From: an uncultured Eubacteriales bacterium
GTDB taxonomy: Bacteria; Bacillota; Clostridia; Christensenellales; CAG-917
Direction: 5' to 3'
DNA length: 64,000 nt
NCBI GenBank assembly: GCA_900549225.1
Contig: URNP01000006.1
Location: 8,695 to 72,694 of the forward strand
Part shown: piece after piece, positions 49,001 through 53,864 of the stretch
How positions within the stretch are numbered: position 1 is the stretch's first letter
Layout: each line of letters starts with the position of its first letter
Program-made: the position numbers and the translations under genes
The notes under the pieces: model-generated
Told to the model about the DNA's origin: nothing
What the model saw: the letters and a program-made list of their open reading frames with translations, nothing else
Database searches by the model: none

Positions 49001-50910
49001 GTTCACCCGCAACGGTCGTTTCTATCAAGATCACCGACGGCTACGGCGACGACGTCACCGGCAATTACGATATCGAAATCGTAGACGGCACGTTGACTGT
49101 CGAAAGACTCGGCGGCCTTGACACGTCGGGCGGTATAGGCGACGGACCGGGCGGCGGACCGGGCGAGATTAGCGACAATATACAAGTCGTTCTTCGCGTG
49201 AAATCCGAAACGTCGGGAAGCATCTATCTCAAGATAAAATCCTTCGGCAATTACGGCGGAAAAGGCTGGAGTGATGCGGTAGAATACGGCAAAACGCTTA
49301 TGGAATCCTTCGGATTCGATTATCTGACGGGCAGTGCGCTTAAAAAGGCGGGCGTCACGGAGTACGGAATCGAGATCAAGTCCGAAACCATGCAATACTT
49401 CTTGCCGTACTACTTGTCGATGACCGACGGCTCGTATGATATTCAAAGCAGTGACACCGAGTATTTCGGCGATCCGCTCGAGCCGTATTCGCTCAAATAT
49501 TACAGTGCGTTCGTCAGCCAGATTTCGACTCTTGCGGGAGTGAAAGACGCAACCGCCTACACCGAGCAAGAAGCGGCATACAGAGAATTCGTATACAAAA
49601 ACTATCTTGACGTACCCGCCGAAACCGAAGAATATCTGCAAAAACTCATCGAAAAGAACAAAAAGACGTTCACGACGGGCAATATTTACGAAGCGGTTGC
49701 AAGTTTCATCCAAAACGCCGCCGAGTACGATCTCGATTATGACAGAACGATGGACGAAGCGGACGATATAGTCGTTGCATTCCTGAGAGATTACAAGAAG
49801 GGCGTATGCAGACATTACGCGTCTGCGGCAACGTTGCTCTTCCGCACGCTCGGCATACCTGCAAGGTATTCCATAGGCTACGTCGGACAGACCTCTGCAA
49901 ACGAGTGGGTTGACATCACCGATCAGCAAGGTCACGCATGGGTCGAGGTCTATATAGACGGCATAGGCTGGGCACAAGTCGAAGTTACGGGCGGAGGTCC
50001 GGGCAGTGGCAACGGCAACGGAAACGGTTCGGGATTCGACGGATCGGGCGGTATCGGCGAAGGCGAGTTTGATGATAGTGATCCCAAAGACGTAACTATC
50101 AATGTCAAGCCCGCGCGCATCGGCAAAGCCTATGACGGCACGCCGCTTTACGCGCGAAACGAAATCGAAAGAAACGATACACTTCAAAAGTTGCTCGCAA
50201 AAGGCTACTCCTACAGAGTGAAGGTTGAGGGCAGTCAAACCGACGTCGGAATCGGCGCAAGCAGGATCACCGACTTCAAATTGCTTGATCCCAACGGCAA
50301 CGACGTCACCGAAGGCAAAGGCTTTATAATCGTGAAGCACGACGGTGAAATCGTGATAAAAGAAAAGCACGTCAGAGTGTTCTTGTATTCGAACAGCAAG
50401 ACTTACGACGGCAAACCGCTTTCCTTTGAAGTGGGCGAAATGAAACTTTATCATTTCGTTGACGTTGAGGGCAGGCCGTTGCAAGACGACATAACGATTG
50501 ATTTCACTCTCAATCCTGTCGTAAACGCAGGCGTATACAAAGCCGAGGATATCGGACTTGAGTCATACACCGTTCGCGATGCAAAAGGCAACGACGTCAC
50601 GGCAAACTATTACGTCGATACGACGGGCGGCACCAGCACGATCAAAAAACGCGCCATAGATATAACGGCAGGCAGCGCAACCAAGGTTTACGACGGCAAG
50701 GAACTCACCAACGATTCATATGACCTTTCGGGCAAAGGGCTTGTCGAAGGAAACGTATTGGAAGTGCTCATCGAAGGCTCGATAACCGACGTAGGCTCGG
50801 TTGCAAACATGGTCAAAGGCGTGCGTATCACCGATGCCAACGGCAACAATGTATCTGACAACTATCAGGTCACGGGCAAGTGGGGTACGTTGACCGTCAC
50901 TAAACCCTGA
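37036..50910 (+). CDS. Giant MBG/YDG-repeat protein with two transglutaminase-like domains
   Basis: About 4624 residues (13.9 kb, one uninterrupted frame). ATG at 37036 follows AGAGGT and lies 17 bases after the previous stop; an alternative ATG at 37072 is possible. An N-terminal membrane helix (about 16-42) precedes about 22 MBG/YDG repeats, a first transglutaminase-like core (Cys2378 in GVCRHFA, His2420 in SHAWVEVYV), about 17 repeats, a second core (Cys4258, His4300) and three final repeats. Each core is preceded by the same ~150-residue domain (VLSVKSG.., YLTG). It looks like a tandemly expanded version of its upstream neighbour. Expected to be an outward-pointing fibre hundreds of nanometres long (inference). 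No sortase motif. Confidence 0.88.
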   Translation: MRYNSYEQRVDKMVKAKKFVLRHLVLIVCLSILAVATVVCLCSIKGTVIEGDAPLSFEYGQDFEYEASAVFNSVTYQFKAEGSDEWTSVVPKEVGTYSVRAVSNGLFGDVRYGEVKTFTISPKSLDVTIKEDSVTYGENPTLQADLAKGDVIECSEFDFADFTKETTTVKPDSESLVIRNSDGKDVTSSYEINIVEKSIKFTKRAIEIVISGDEKVYFAGNLTIHAFEVNEEKGTLAYGDNVSMDFSKSIIDVGEIENTPENFRITNTQGQIVTDRYEVTKVVGTLKITKRHLIIYPSGASKVYDGTPLSCAAYDQNRIEGDGLAGKDYISQVTALNSITTVAESESENTEVNHNQIDIRISDPNRKDADGKDLDVTHDYNIIYYRDDSKLTITPRPITVTSEGANKVYDGTPLESTNFDCTEASQSNPNEGLLSIHDIFPVSNASIQNYVDGGIENTIEVCIKEGDEDVTANYAITYDFGTLTILKRPITITAGSADKTYDGTALSCNSFTYTLPSDEVGTGLVCGRITLTIAGLQTLAGESTNAVVDGSVLIYDDNDVDVTDNYDITTQVGTLTVTQRPIKIQPTHKTKIYDATPLVSRDVDVLVEDGFMALVDGESIVCKQMGSIATAGSETVSLTADDVTNGDFKIYSGEFDVTDSYAITFVDGVYEIEKRPIAVKPVDKTKVYDAEVLTSDELQVLDKDGFYALVDGHKLSCDTMGAIVNVESETVYASSVRVFDATGNEVTPNYAIDSNTSGTFTITPRPITVTSEGARKVYDDVDLSNDNFTYTQQSENEGLLTDKGHNIAAVEFATLRDVGEIENRIIVRITKGDEPLTQNYDITYVYGRLEVTPRPITLTANSQTRMYDGTALYDDGFSVEEFDIESNRGRIEGHEINATVKGSITNVGDVSNIIVKESVVITSGERDVTRNYDISLADGTLTVIHRPIVVVSLSQTFVYNGKDQSYEEFDVTEGEGITDGKGSIINGQISKVVNNTTIQNVNESGKDNVLEISIFDGDTDVTDNYTIDYQSYGKLTVTKRPITVTANSQTRMYDGTPLVDGGVSADPFNEENGTGIVDGHVVTATVKGSITDVGSEANIIIEGSVVVKNGDEEVTPNYEITTQVGTLTVTVRPIRVQTATASFVYDGKEHYCDDFEVVSEIKVADNQTASVTAKPSVQNVWDGTIENKLTVVIYDKDGKDVSKNYEITYEYGDINVTPRQIKITAGSAEKVYDDEPLSCSDYYVESTDGDRGLAPSQRAEASVVKLSVITYTPTPQPNRIDPASVVIYDQNGQSTIGEHSVKENYEVEFVDGELIVNKRPITVTGVSDEKIYDATGLFNNEFTYTKYGKDEGLLENREHKISKYKFATLTDAGEIENVITVNITVVRQNGYEENVTENYKITYVYGTLKVTPRPITVKTKTMSFVYNGKEQFCEEFNVTEGEGIKGQNPIANGQEARVASNTKIQNVKESGKDNVLEIKIFDFEGNEINLKNYAITYEYGTLSVTPRPIAVKLTDRKKVYDALPFVTDQVEVISLENTMPIVDGHYVQIDSVGDGIVDADTYKVGFKTAYIFDANGNDVTDNYAITMVEGTLTILKRKVTVTAGSASKVYDGKALWCKDVTIEEQNGDRGILVGLHSASAKVNEFSVTDWSDTIRYNTIDEASFIVTAADGNDVTRNYEPQFINGELTIYKRHITITALGDEKVYDDAPLINKEYTVETALDDRGLLTDLGHKLCDMVTNGTITSKGSVQNTFANEAVITDADDKDITYNYQIEYVYENLVVTPRPITVTSKDATKIYDATELINKDDFDYTHFGENIGLINGHIIEAYTWAELTDAGSKKNEITVKITVVRENGDVDVVTGNYKIEYTYGTLTVTKRPITVVSESKEFEYNGKEQFWDGFKATNVVEGQKAVVETRTQIKNVAESGKDNKLTVKVLAADGKTDVTNNYTITYPSYGTLTVTKRAITLKPADGEKVYDGKAFTSTAVEIVNGSLAEGHAFDCNPMGTLVSVGSETISIDKENFRILDEKRLNATENYDITYQGTGTLTILKRKVTVTACSAEVVSDETTVLERKLFRCTEFDENKHVGLVPWHDITATVTGRQEGIGSSPNVVSDVRIYDKNTNEEVTDNYDITLKNGTLRIVNKDGDSSDNVVLDDGGDLRGNDGQSTDPKVVLSVKSGVSDRVYFKLKSYGDFTGKGWSDATAYNSTIDGTYGFDYLTGRALSGAGFTAYDIAIRSNISQYLLPYYMAMSEGNYNVQTSDVAYVGNGLTDYYSLQYYVAYAKQIITLKSSVEGSAEEQAHRAFVKEKYTTVPDDMKVYLQGIIGKQGFDADSLDVYEQVANYVKSAAKYNMKYDSNLDSATNIIYAFLNEYKEGVCRHFASAATLIFRQLGIPARYATGLTGRTQANEWTDITTNGSHAWVEVYVDGIGWVQLEVTPGGAGNGNGNEESDGNGERFDGSDLTPDQKILDITPITVSKIHDGTPLYAENEIIVTENIQRLLKLGYRYVVEVTGSQTDVGIGKSTITEFVLFDPNGANVTDNGTFTINLCEGDIVVYDKKIGIHLGELEKTYDGQPFDISQYMARLSATAENLPEGYTVDFEIEPLVDAGVYTAYGVTIKNYTVRDASGNIVTGILIEIVDGSITILKRNITVESKNYTKVYDGTPLRNEGDVTVERPNGNRGILNGHVLSAKTLAERTNAGSTPNAVTDIAIFDEKGNDVTNNYAVSTIVGTLTVTKRCVYITTADAEKFYDGTPLTKEQPYTVEPFDADKKSGFVLDHAFGVLQVIGSQTDAGQALNEINYNTISIKDGAGVDVTSNYQVICTPGTLNVLQRRITITTADSTKVYDGTPLTCGDYEISDDGQDGAGFAPGQKIGSVEIVGSRLDVGYSSNTVGKLTIVDANGNEVNRDNYIVTYHEGTLTVTARPIWVKSASASKVYDGTPLSAGYDYERFNESGSGLANGHEIEVIITSSLTDVWIIPNTIDDVIITDSNGNPVTANYVIHKIEGELEVTKRPIKITTASATKVYDGTPLVKKDGYTIENPNTANTRGLVSGHTYELNFTAKAINYGVVENAVSVTIFDASGNDVTHNYDYVSDLEFGLLEITQRPIWFMSGSASKVYDAIALKCGVFDYERFNASTDSGLLEGHNVFYKLASSITDAVSVNNAITEYSIRTDDGDDVTFNYEISLREGTLEVTPRPILIKSASDSKVYDGKVLSNGGYTYERFDKASERGLLTIHDIEVIITTTIINAGSVENSIDNILITDADGKSVIHNYRISIELGTLTVYPIELEIVTEGAEKFYDGTPLTNERYNHSFLNALGFVADHRLDGIRFTGSQTIAGSSENTIAEDEVRVLNGAGGDVTANYKISYRYGELIVNQRPIGINPDGASKVYDGTSLTNQTYKISDCGYGKDGGLAPKQYIARIRFIGEITEVGTDYVRLDVDYLAIYDQNGNDVTRNYVVSTEDGMLEVMPIELEIVTEGAEKVYDGTPLTNERYNYSFLNALGFVADHRLDGIRFTGSQTIAGSSPNTIAEDEVRVRDGAGNDVTENYRISYLYGELIVTPRPITIITDSASKVYDGAPLSKDKYTVEHSDGETTRGLLEGHTLTLSLKEEIINVGSTPNAVTDLRIVDADGNGVTDNYAPEYQCGTLEITPRPVWISSGTSERVYDGTPLKNGAVDIEPCNADNTGGLVSGHRYDVALNKSITDVGSIRNEFDYVIIKDADGNDVTYNYAIIPHEGTLTVYPIELMIVTEGAEKFYDGTPLTNDKYDITVLNATDFVAGHRIIVQVIGSQTIVGSSPNAIDESGVKVLDADGNDVTKNYRISYQYGELIVNQRHIGIYPDGAEKIYDGTPLTNQTYTISDCGYGKDGGLAPEQYVATVSFDGWIINVGTVPATLIFESLSICDKDGNDVTENYDVTSIPGALTVNPRKLQIVVDDASKEYDGTPLVPTPGGYTIIDDGSGNGGLAPGQNISEIELGGEQLKPGSSPATVVSIKITDGYGDDVTGNYDIEIVDGTLTVERLGGLDTSGGIGDGPGGGPGEISDNIQVVLRVKSETSGSIYLKIKSFGNYGGKGWSDAVEYGKTLMESFGFDYLTGSALKKAGVTEYGIEIKSETMQYFLPYYLSMTDGSYDIQSSDTEYFGDPLEPYSLKYYSAFVSQISTLAGVKDATAYTEQEAAYREFVYKNYLDVPAETEEYLQKLIEKNKKTFTTGNIYEAVASFIQNAAEYDLDYDRTMDEADDIVVAFLRDYKKGVCRHYASAATLLFRTLGIPARYSIGYVGQTSANEWVDITDQQGHAWVEVYIDGIGWAQVEVTGGGPGSGNGNGNGSGFDGSGGIGEGEFDDSDPKDVTINVKPARIGKAYDGTPLYARNEIERNDTLQKLLAKGYSYRVKVEGSQTDVGIGASRITDFKLLDPNGNDVTEGKGFIIVKHDGEIVIKEKHVRVFLYSNSKTYDGKPLSFEVGEMKLYHFVDVEGRPLQDDITIDFTLNPVVNAGVYKAEDIGLESYTVRDAKGNDVTANYYVDTTGGTSTIKKRAIDITAGSATKVYDGKELTNDSYDLSGKGLVEGNVLEVLIEGSITDVGSVANMVKGVRITDANGNNVSDNYQVTGKWGTLTVTKP
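46900..47119 (+). repeat. Recent internal duplication within the giant gene
   Basis: This segment is nearly identical to 47455-47674 (offset 555), and its beginning is similar to 48274 onward. The following repeat unit at about 47170 is matched again at about 48541. It shows ongoing repeat expansion. Confidence 0.85.
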
Positions 50911-50935
50911 AGTACGCTTATTGACAAAAAACAGC

Positions 50936-50971
50936 GCCTATGCGCCGAGGTTTTTCCCTCGGCGCATAGGC
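50936..50971. terminator. Strong 15-bp perfect hairpin after the giant gene
   Basis: A 15-base arm (50936-50950, GCCTATGCG...) pairs perfectly with 50957-50971 around TTTTTC. The plus-strand 3' side is an A run, not a T run, while the minus strand has GTTTTTTG. It may stop transcription or protect the mRNA end. There is no minus-strand gene here to serve. Confidence 0.6.
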
Positions 50972-51074
50972 AAAAAAAACAATATATAAGAGAGCAACAA
51001 ATAAAAGATGTTCAAGACGTATAGATTTATTGAAAAACGTTTCAAATAAATCGTTAAAGAAATTTCGTAAACGG

Positions 51075-51103
51075 TTGACATTTTTTTTAGATAACAATAT
51101 AAT
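51075..51103 (+). promoter_or_regulatory. Consensus promoter of tRNA-Arg
   Basis: TTGACA (51075-51080), 17 bases and TATAAT (51098-51103): a perfect consensus about 30 bases before the tRNA. Confidence 0.9.
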
Positions 51104-51132
51104 ATCTATGCTTGAAAGCAAGCCTATCCTAT

Positions 51133-51209
51133 GTAGCATTAGCCCAGCTGGATAGAGCGTCTGGCTACGGACCAGAAGGTCAGGGGTTCGAATCCCTTAT
51201 GCTACGCCA
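51133..51209 (+). tRNA. tRNA-Arg (anticodon ACG), CCA encoded
   Basis: Acceptor arms GTAGCAT (51133-51139) and ATGCTAC (51199-51205) pair fully; discriminator G51206, CCA at 51207-51209. The anticodon stem TCTGG/CCAGA encloses CTACGGA, giving ACG. The T arm contains GGTTCGAATCC. The D stem has one C-A mismatch (GCCC/GAGC). Confidence 0.95.
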
Positions 51210-51211
51210 CC

Positions 51212-51246
51212 AAAAGCCCAATTCAAACGAGTTGGGCTTTTGTTTT
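51212..51246 (+). terminator. tRNA-Arg terminator
   Basis: AAAAGCCCAA (51212-51221) pairs with TTGGGCTTTT (51232-51241), followed by GTTTT. Confidence 0.9.
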
Positions 51247-51267
51247 CTACGCTTAAGTGATTTGAAC

Positions 51268-51346
51268 GTGTGCAAAGCACACCGCAACTACGTTGCACCC
51301 TGACCGGTCAGGCTGCACGCGATTGACCTTCGGTAACAATCGCTGT
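51268..51346 (+). repeat. Hairpin array A downstream of tRNA-Arg
   Basis: Four different hairpins in a row: GTGTGC-AAA-GCACAC (51268-51282), GCAAC-TAC-GTTGC (51284-51296), the palindrome CCTGACCGGTCAGG (51299-51312), and GCGATTG/CAATCGC with an inner ACC-TTC-GGT (51319-51343). Bases 51314-51346 are identical, on the opposite strand, to 56782-56814 in array B. No gene is present here. Confidence 0.8.
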
Positions 51347-51370
51347 AAGGCGAATCATTTATGCTATTAA

Positions 51371-51402
51371 AAATACGAACTCTTTTTGAGTTCGCATTTT
51401 TA
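51371..51402. terminator. Terminator of the TetR gene
   Basis: CGAACTC (51376-51382) pairs with GAGTTCG (51388-51394), extended by A/T pairs, with T runs for both strands. It lies 20 bases after the TetR stop (minus). Confidence 0.7.
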
Positions 51403-51422
51403 ACGTGCTATTTTACAACAAA

Positions 51423-52016
51423 TCATTTCGTCTTTTCAAAATCCTGCAACAAGCCGTTGATTCCGTTGAAAGAGAGGGTGGCAACGATCTTTGCCAAATC
51501 GTCGATAGAGTGTTCTCGTGATGAGTTGAACCAGTGTTGGAACACGGTGAACATACCCGACACCACGAAATCGAGGACGATATCGAGCGTAGCGTCGTCG
51601 AGGAGCGTATATTGCGAAATCACTTCTTTTGCTCTCGTTTTTAGTGATTTGAACAGTTTAGATACTAGATTCGAGTTGCTTTCGATGGAAATCAGATGCT
51701 GATAGAAGTCCAAATTGCTGTTGATGATGCGAGTGAGCGCCTCGAACATAGAGTAGGGATTGTGCAGTAGTTCGTTGATATTCGTGTTGCGCAGCACTTG
51801 CTCGAAACTGTCGATAATGCTGTTTTCGATCTCGCCCGTCAGGTCGTAAATTCCGTTGTAGTAGTTATAAAACGTCTTACGGTTGATATCCGCTTTGTCG
51901 GCGATATCTTTGATGGTGATATCGTTGATATTTTTTTCGGAAAGCAATTCCGCAAACGCGCGATAGATTGCTTTTTTTGTTTTTGCGATTCTTCTGTCCA
52001 CTTTTTTCTGTTCCAT
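51423..52016 (-). CDS. TetR-family transcriptional regulator
   Basis: 197 residues. The N-terminal DNA-binding domain has the TetR pattern: RIAKTKKAIYRAFAELL, then NDITIKDIADKADINRKTFYNYY with the recognition helix (about residues 30-57). The C-terminal part is an all-helical ligand/dimer domain of unknown ligand, similar in look to the DhaS-like branch. It is transcribed away from the glycosyltransferase gene, which is its most likely target. Inverted repeats in the shared intergenic region are candidate operators. There is no clear ribosome site before the ATG. Confidence 0.92.
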   Translation of the reverse strand: MEQKKVDRRIAKTKKAIYRAFAELLSEKNINDITIKDIADKADINRKTFYNYYNGIYDLTGEIENSIIDSFEQVLRNTNINELLHNPYSMFEALTRIINSNLDFYQHLISIESNSNLVSKLFKSLKTRAKEVISQYTLLDDATLDIVLDFVVSGMFTVFQHWFNSSREHSIDDLAKIVATLSFNGINGLLQDFEKTK

Positions 52017-52041
52017 ATCCGATACTATTTTCGACGATTCG

Positions 52042-52098
52042 GAGACATAATAGACAAAAAGGTCTTGAAACGTGTCTCAACTGCCGATATTGCGCAGT
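52042..52098. promoter_or_regulatory. Candidate TetR operators between the divergent genes
   Basis: Two inverted repeats: GAGACA (52042-52047) with TGTCTC (52073-52078), and ACTGC (52080-52084) with GCAGT (52094-52098). TetR proteins commonly bind such symmetric sites next to their own gene. Confidence 0.4.
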
Positions 52099-52126
52099 AA
52101 ACGCTTCCGAAACGGCGAAAAAATCC

Positions 52127-52154
52127 TTGTAATTTTTCTTGATTATGTTATAAT
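52127..52154 (+). promoter_or_regulatory. Promoter of the glycosyltransferase gene
   Basis: TTGTAA (52127-52132), a 16-base spacer and TATAAT (52149-52154) with an extended TG. The leader is about 90 bases, with GGAGAGG before the ATG. Confidence 0.75.
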
Positions 52155-52250
52155 ACACATATGAGGCATAAGTCAAGATTATAACGTAAAAATTTCTGCC
52201 GTTATAAGAGAGGAAAATTCGGAGATAAATATCAACGGAGAGGATATAAA

Positions 52251-53537
52251 ATGAAAGTAGCAATAGTGATAGACATTTTCCACGACAAAGGCAACGGCAC
52301 GTCGATGTCTGCAAGGCATTTGGTGGAAAATCTCGTCGAGAGGGGAGTCGAAGTCAAAGTGCTTTGCGACAACGCGGGGCAGGAAACCGAGACGATTCAA
52401 GGCGTTGAATTCGTCACTTTTCCCATACAGCAAATCCCCATATATCAAAAAGTTATCGAGCAGCAACACGCATGGCTTGCCTCGCCCAACGACGCAAGAA
52501 TCAAAGAGGCGCTCAAAGGCGTTGATTTGGTGCATATTTACATGCCGTTTGCGCTCGGTACGCACTGCGCGCGCATAGCGCACGAACTCGGCATACCGGT
52601 GCTCGGTTGCTATCACGTATCTGCGGAGAATATCACGTTCAACGCAAAGATGAAATACGTTCCCGGCGCAACCCCCGCAATGTACCAACTTCTCAAGGTC
52701 TATCACTACAAACCCGAGTGGATCAACAACATACATTGCCCGTCGAGGTGCATCGCCTCAACGCTTATGGGTCATCTTTACAATCAGAATCTTCACGTCA
52801 TATCCAACGGCTACGACCCTGCGTTCAGACCGATAGAGAACGTCAAGATACCCGAAGGTTGCGAGGACAGAATCATAGTCACGAGCGTTGGCAGGCTCAC
52901 GGAAGAGAAGAGACAAGATTTGATCATCAAAGCGGTTGCAAAGAGCAAATACCGCAATAGAATCACGCTTTTCCTTGCAGGCAAAGGCCCGAAGCAAGAA
53001 GAATACGAAACTCTCGCCAAGGATTTGCAAGTGGATTTGCGCATAGTATTTCTTTCTCAATCCGAACTTGTCAACTTGCTCAACGCATCCTATCTTTTCG
53101 TGCAGGCAAGCGACGTCGAAACCGAATCGATAGCGTGCTTAGAGGCGATTGCGTGCGGCACGGTGCCCGTAATATCCAACGCAAAAATGTGCGCAACCAA
53201 GCAGTTTGCCATCACGCCTCAATCAACGTTCAGAAAGGGCAGTGCGTATTCGCTCGCAACGATGATGGATTTTTGGATTGCCAACCGCAAAGCGCACGAC
53301 GAAATGAAGCCGAAGTACGGTGAATTTGCCAAAAAATTCAGTCTTGACAAATGCATTAATTACATGTTCGAGTTATACGACTTCTTGCTCAAAGACGACA
53401 AGAGCAAGTATATCGTCAAGGACTACAACAATCTTATGACGTTTGAACTCGACCGTGACGAGTTAGGGCTTATATCTCCCAAGCACAACCAATTCCACAA
53501 GTTGAATCGCCTGAGAAGATATATGGAAAAGTTTTAG
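52251..53537 (+). CDS. GT4-family glycosyltransferase (possibly glycolipid-forming)
   Basis: 428 residues, GT-B fold. The N-terminal Rossmann half starts MKVAIVIDIF with a glycine-rich turn (KGNGTSMSARHL). The C-terminal nucleotide-sugar half has VTSVGRLTEEKRQDLIIKA (about 220), GKGPKQEEYE (about 245) and the retaining E-x7-E-type motif TESIACLEAIACGTVPVIS (about 290-305). This family includes glucosyltransferases acting on diacylglycerol and teichoic-acid anchors; the C-terminal basic tail (KLNRLRRYMEKF) would suit membrane association. The acceptor is not certain. Likely controlled by the divergent TetR protein. Confidence 0.88.
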   Translation: MKVAIVIDIFHDKGNGTSMSARHLVENLVERGVEVKVLCDNAGQETETIQGVEFVTFPIQQIPIYQKVIEQQHAWLASPNDARIKEALKGVDLVHIYMPFALGTHCARIAHELGIPVLGCYHVSAENITFNAKMKYVPGATPAMYQLLKVYHYKPEWINNIHCPSRCIASTLMGHLYNQNLHVISNGYDPAFRPIENVKIPEGCEDRIIVTSVGRLTEEKRQDLIIKAVAKSKYRNRITLFLAGKGPKQEEYETLAKDLQVDLRIVFLSQSELVNLLNASYLFVQASDVETESIACLEAIACGTVPVISNAKMCATKQFAITPQSTFRKGSAYSLATMMDFWIANRKAHDEMKPKYGEFAKKFSLDKCINYMFELYDFLLKDDKSKYIVKDYNNLMTFELDRDELGLISPKHNQFHKLNRLRRYMEKF

Positions 53538-53538
53538 T

Positions 53539-53853
53539 CTTTGCAGAAGCAAAGTCAGTGATATACACGCAAAGCGGGCGTGAAATTGCACACCGTGTGT
53601 GCAGTTGCGGAATATTGAATGATCTAATGAAACCGATTTTGGGTGTGGGGTATCCCCATCCGCAATTATTAATTATTCATTATTAATTAAAAAAACGTGC
53701 CTTAGGCACGTCACCAAGCAGATAATTTGGCGAAACTGCGGTTTGAGTTTTTACCCGTGTTTGAATTGATAGCGCAAATTGTCTGCGCGGTAGAGGAAAT
53801 AAGATCAAGCAATGCAATGACAACACGCAGAATCTGCGTGTTGTCATTGCATT
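53539..53853. repeat. Hairpin array C in a 327-bp gene-less region
   Basis: Hairpins: CTTTGC-AGAA-GCAAAG (53539-53554), TGCACAC-CGT-GTGTGCA (53587-53603), TGGGG-TAT-CCCCA (53646-53658) followed by AATTATTAATTATT, ACGTGCC-TTA-GGCACGT (53695-53711), and a perfect 20-bp stem (53811-53830 with 53834-53853, loop AAT). The last hairpin is 11 bases after the M28 peptidase stop (minus strand). The ACGTGCC hairpin has a T run on the minus strand and could be the terminator. Confidence 0.7.
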
Positions 53854-53864
53854 AGCGACGATTT

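Noticed and set aside
43747..50484. Long minus-strand open frames (for example 43747-45408 and 49003-50484) opposite the giant gene
   Set aside because: They have no ribosome sites or domain signals and exist because the repetitive GAC/GTC-rich codons of the giant gene leave the opposite strand free of stops.
33336..50910. Sortase anchoring (LPXTG) of the MBG proteins
   Set aside because: No LPXTG-like motif, hydrophobic tail or basic C-terminus is present; an N-terminal helix is the likely anchor.
51133..51209. tRNA-Arg as a pseudogene because of a D-stem C-A mismatch
   Set aside because: All other stems, the T loop, the encoded CCA, a consensus promoter and a terminator are intact.
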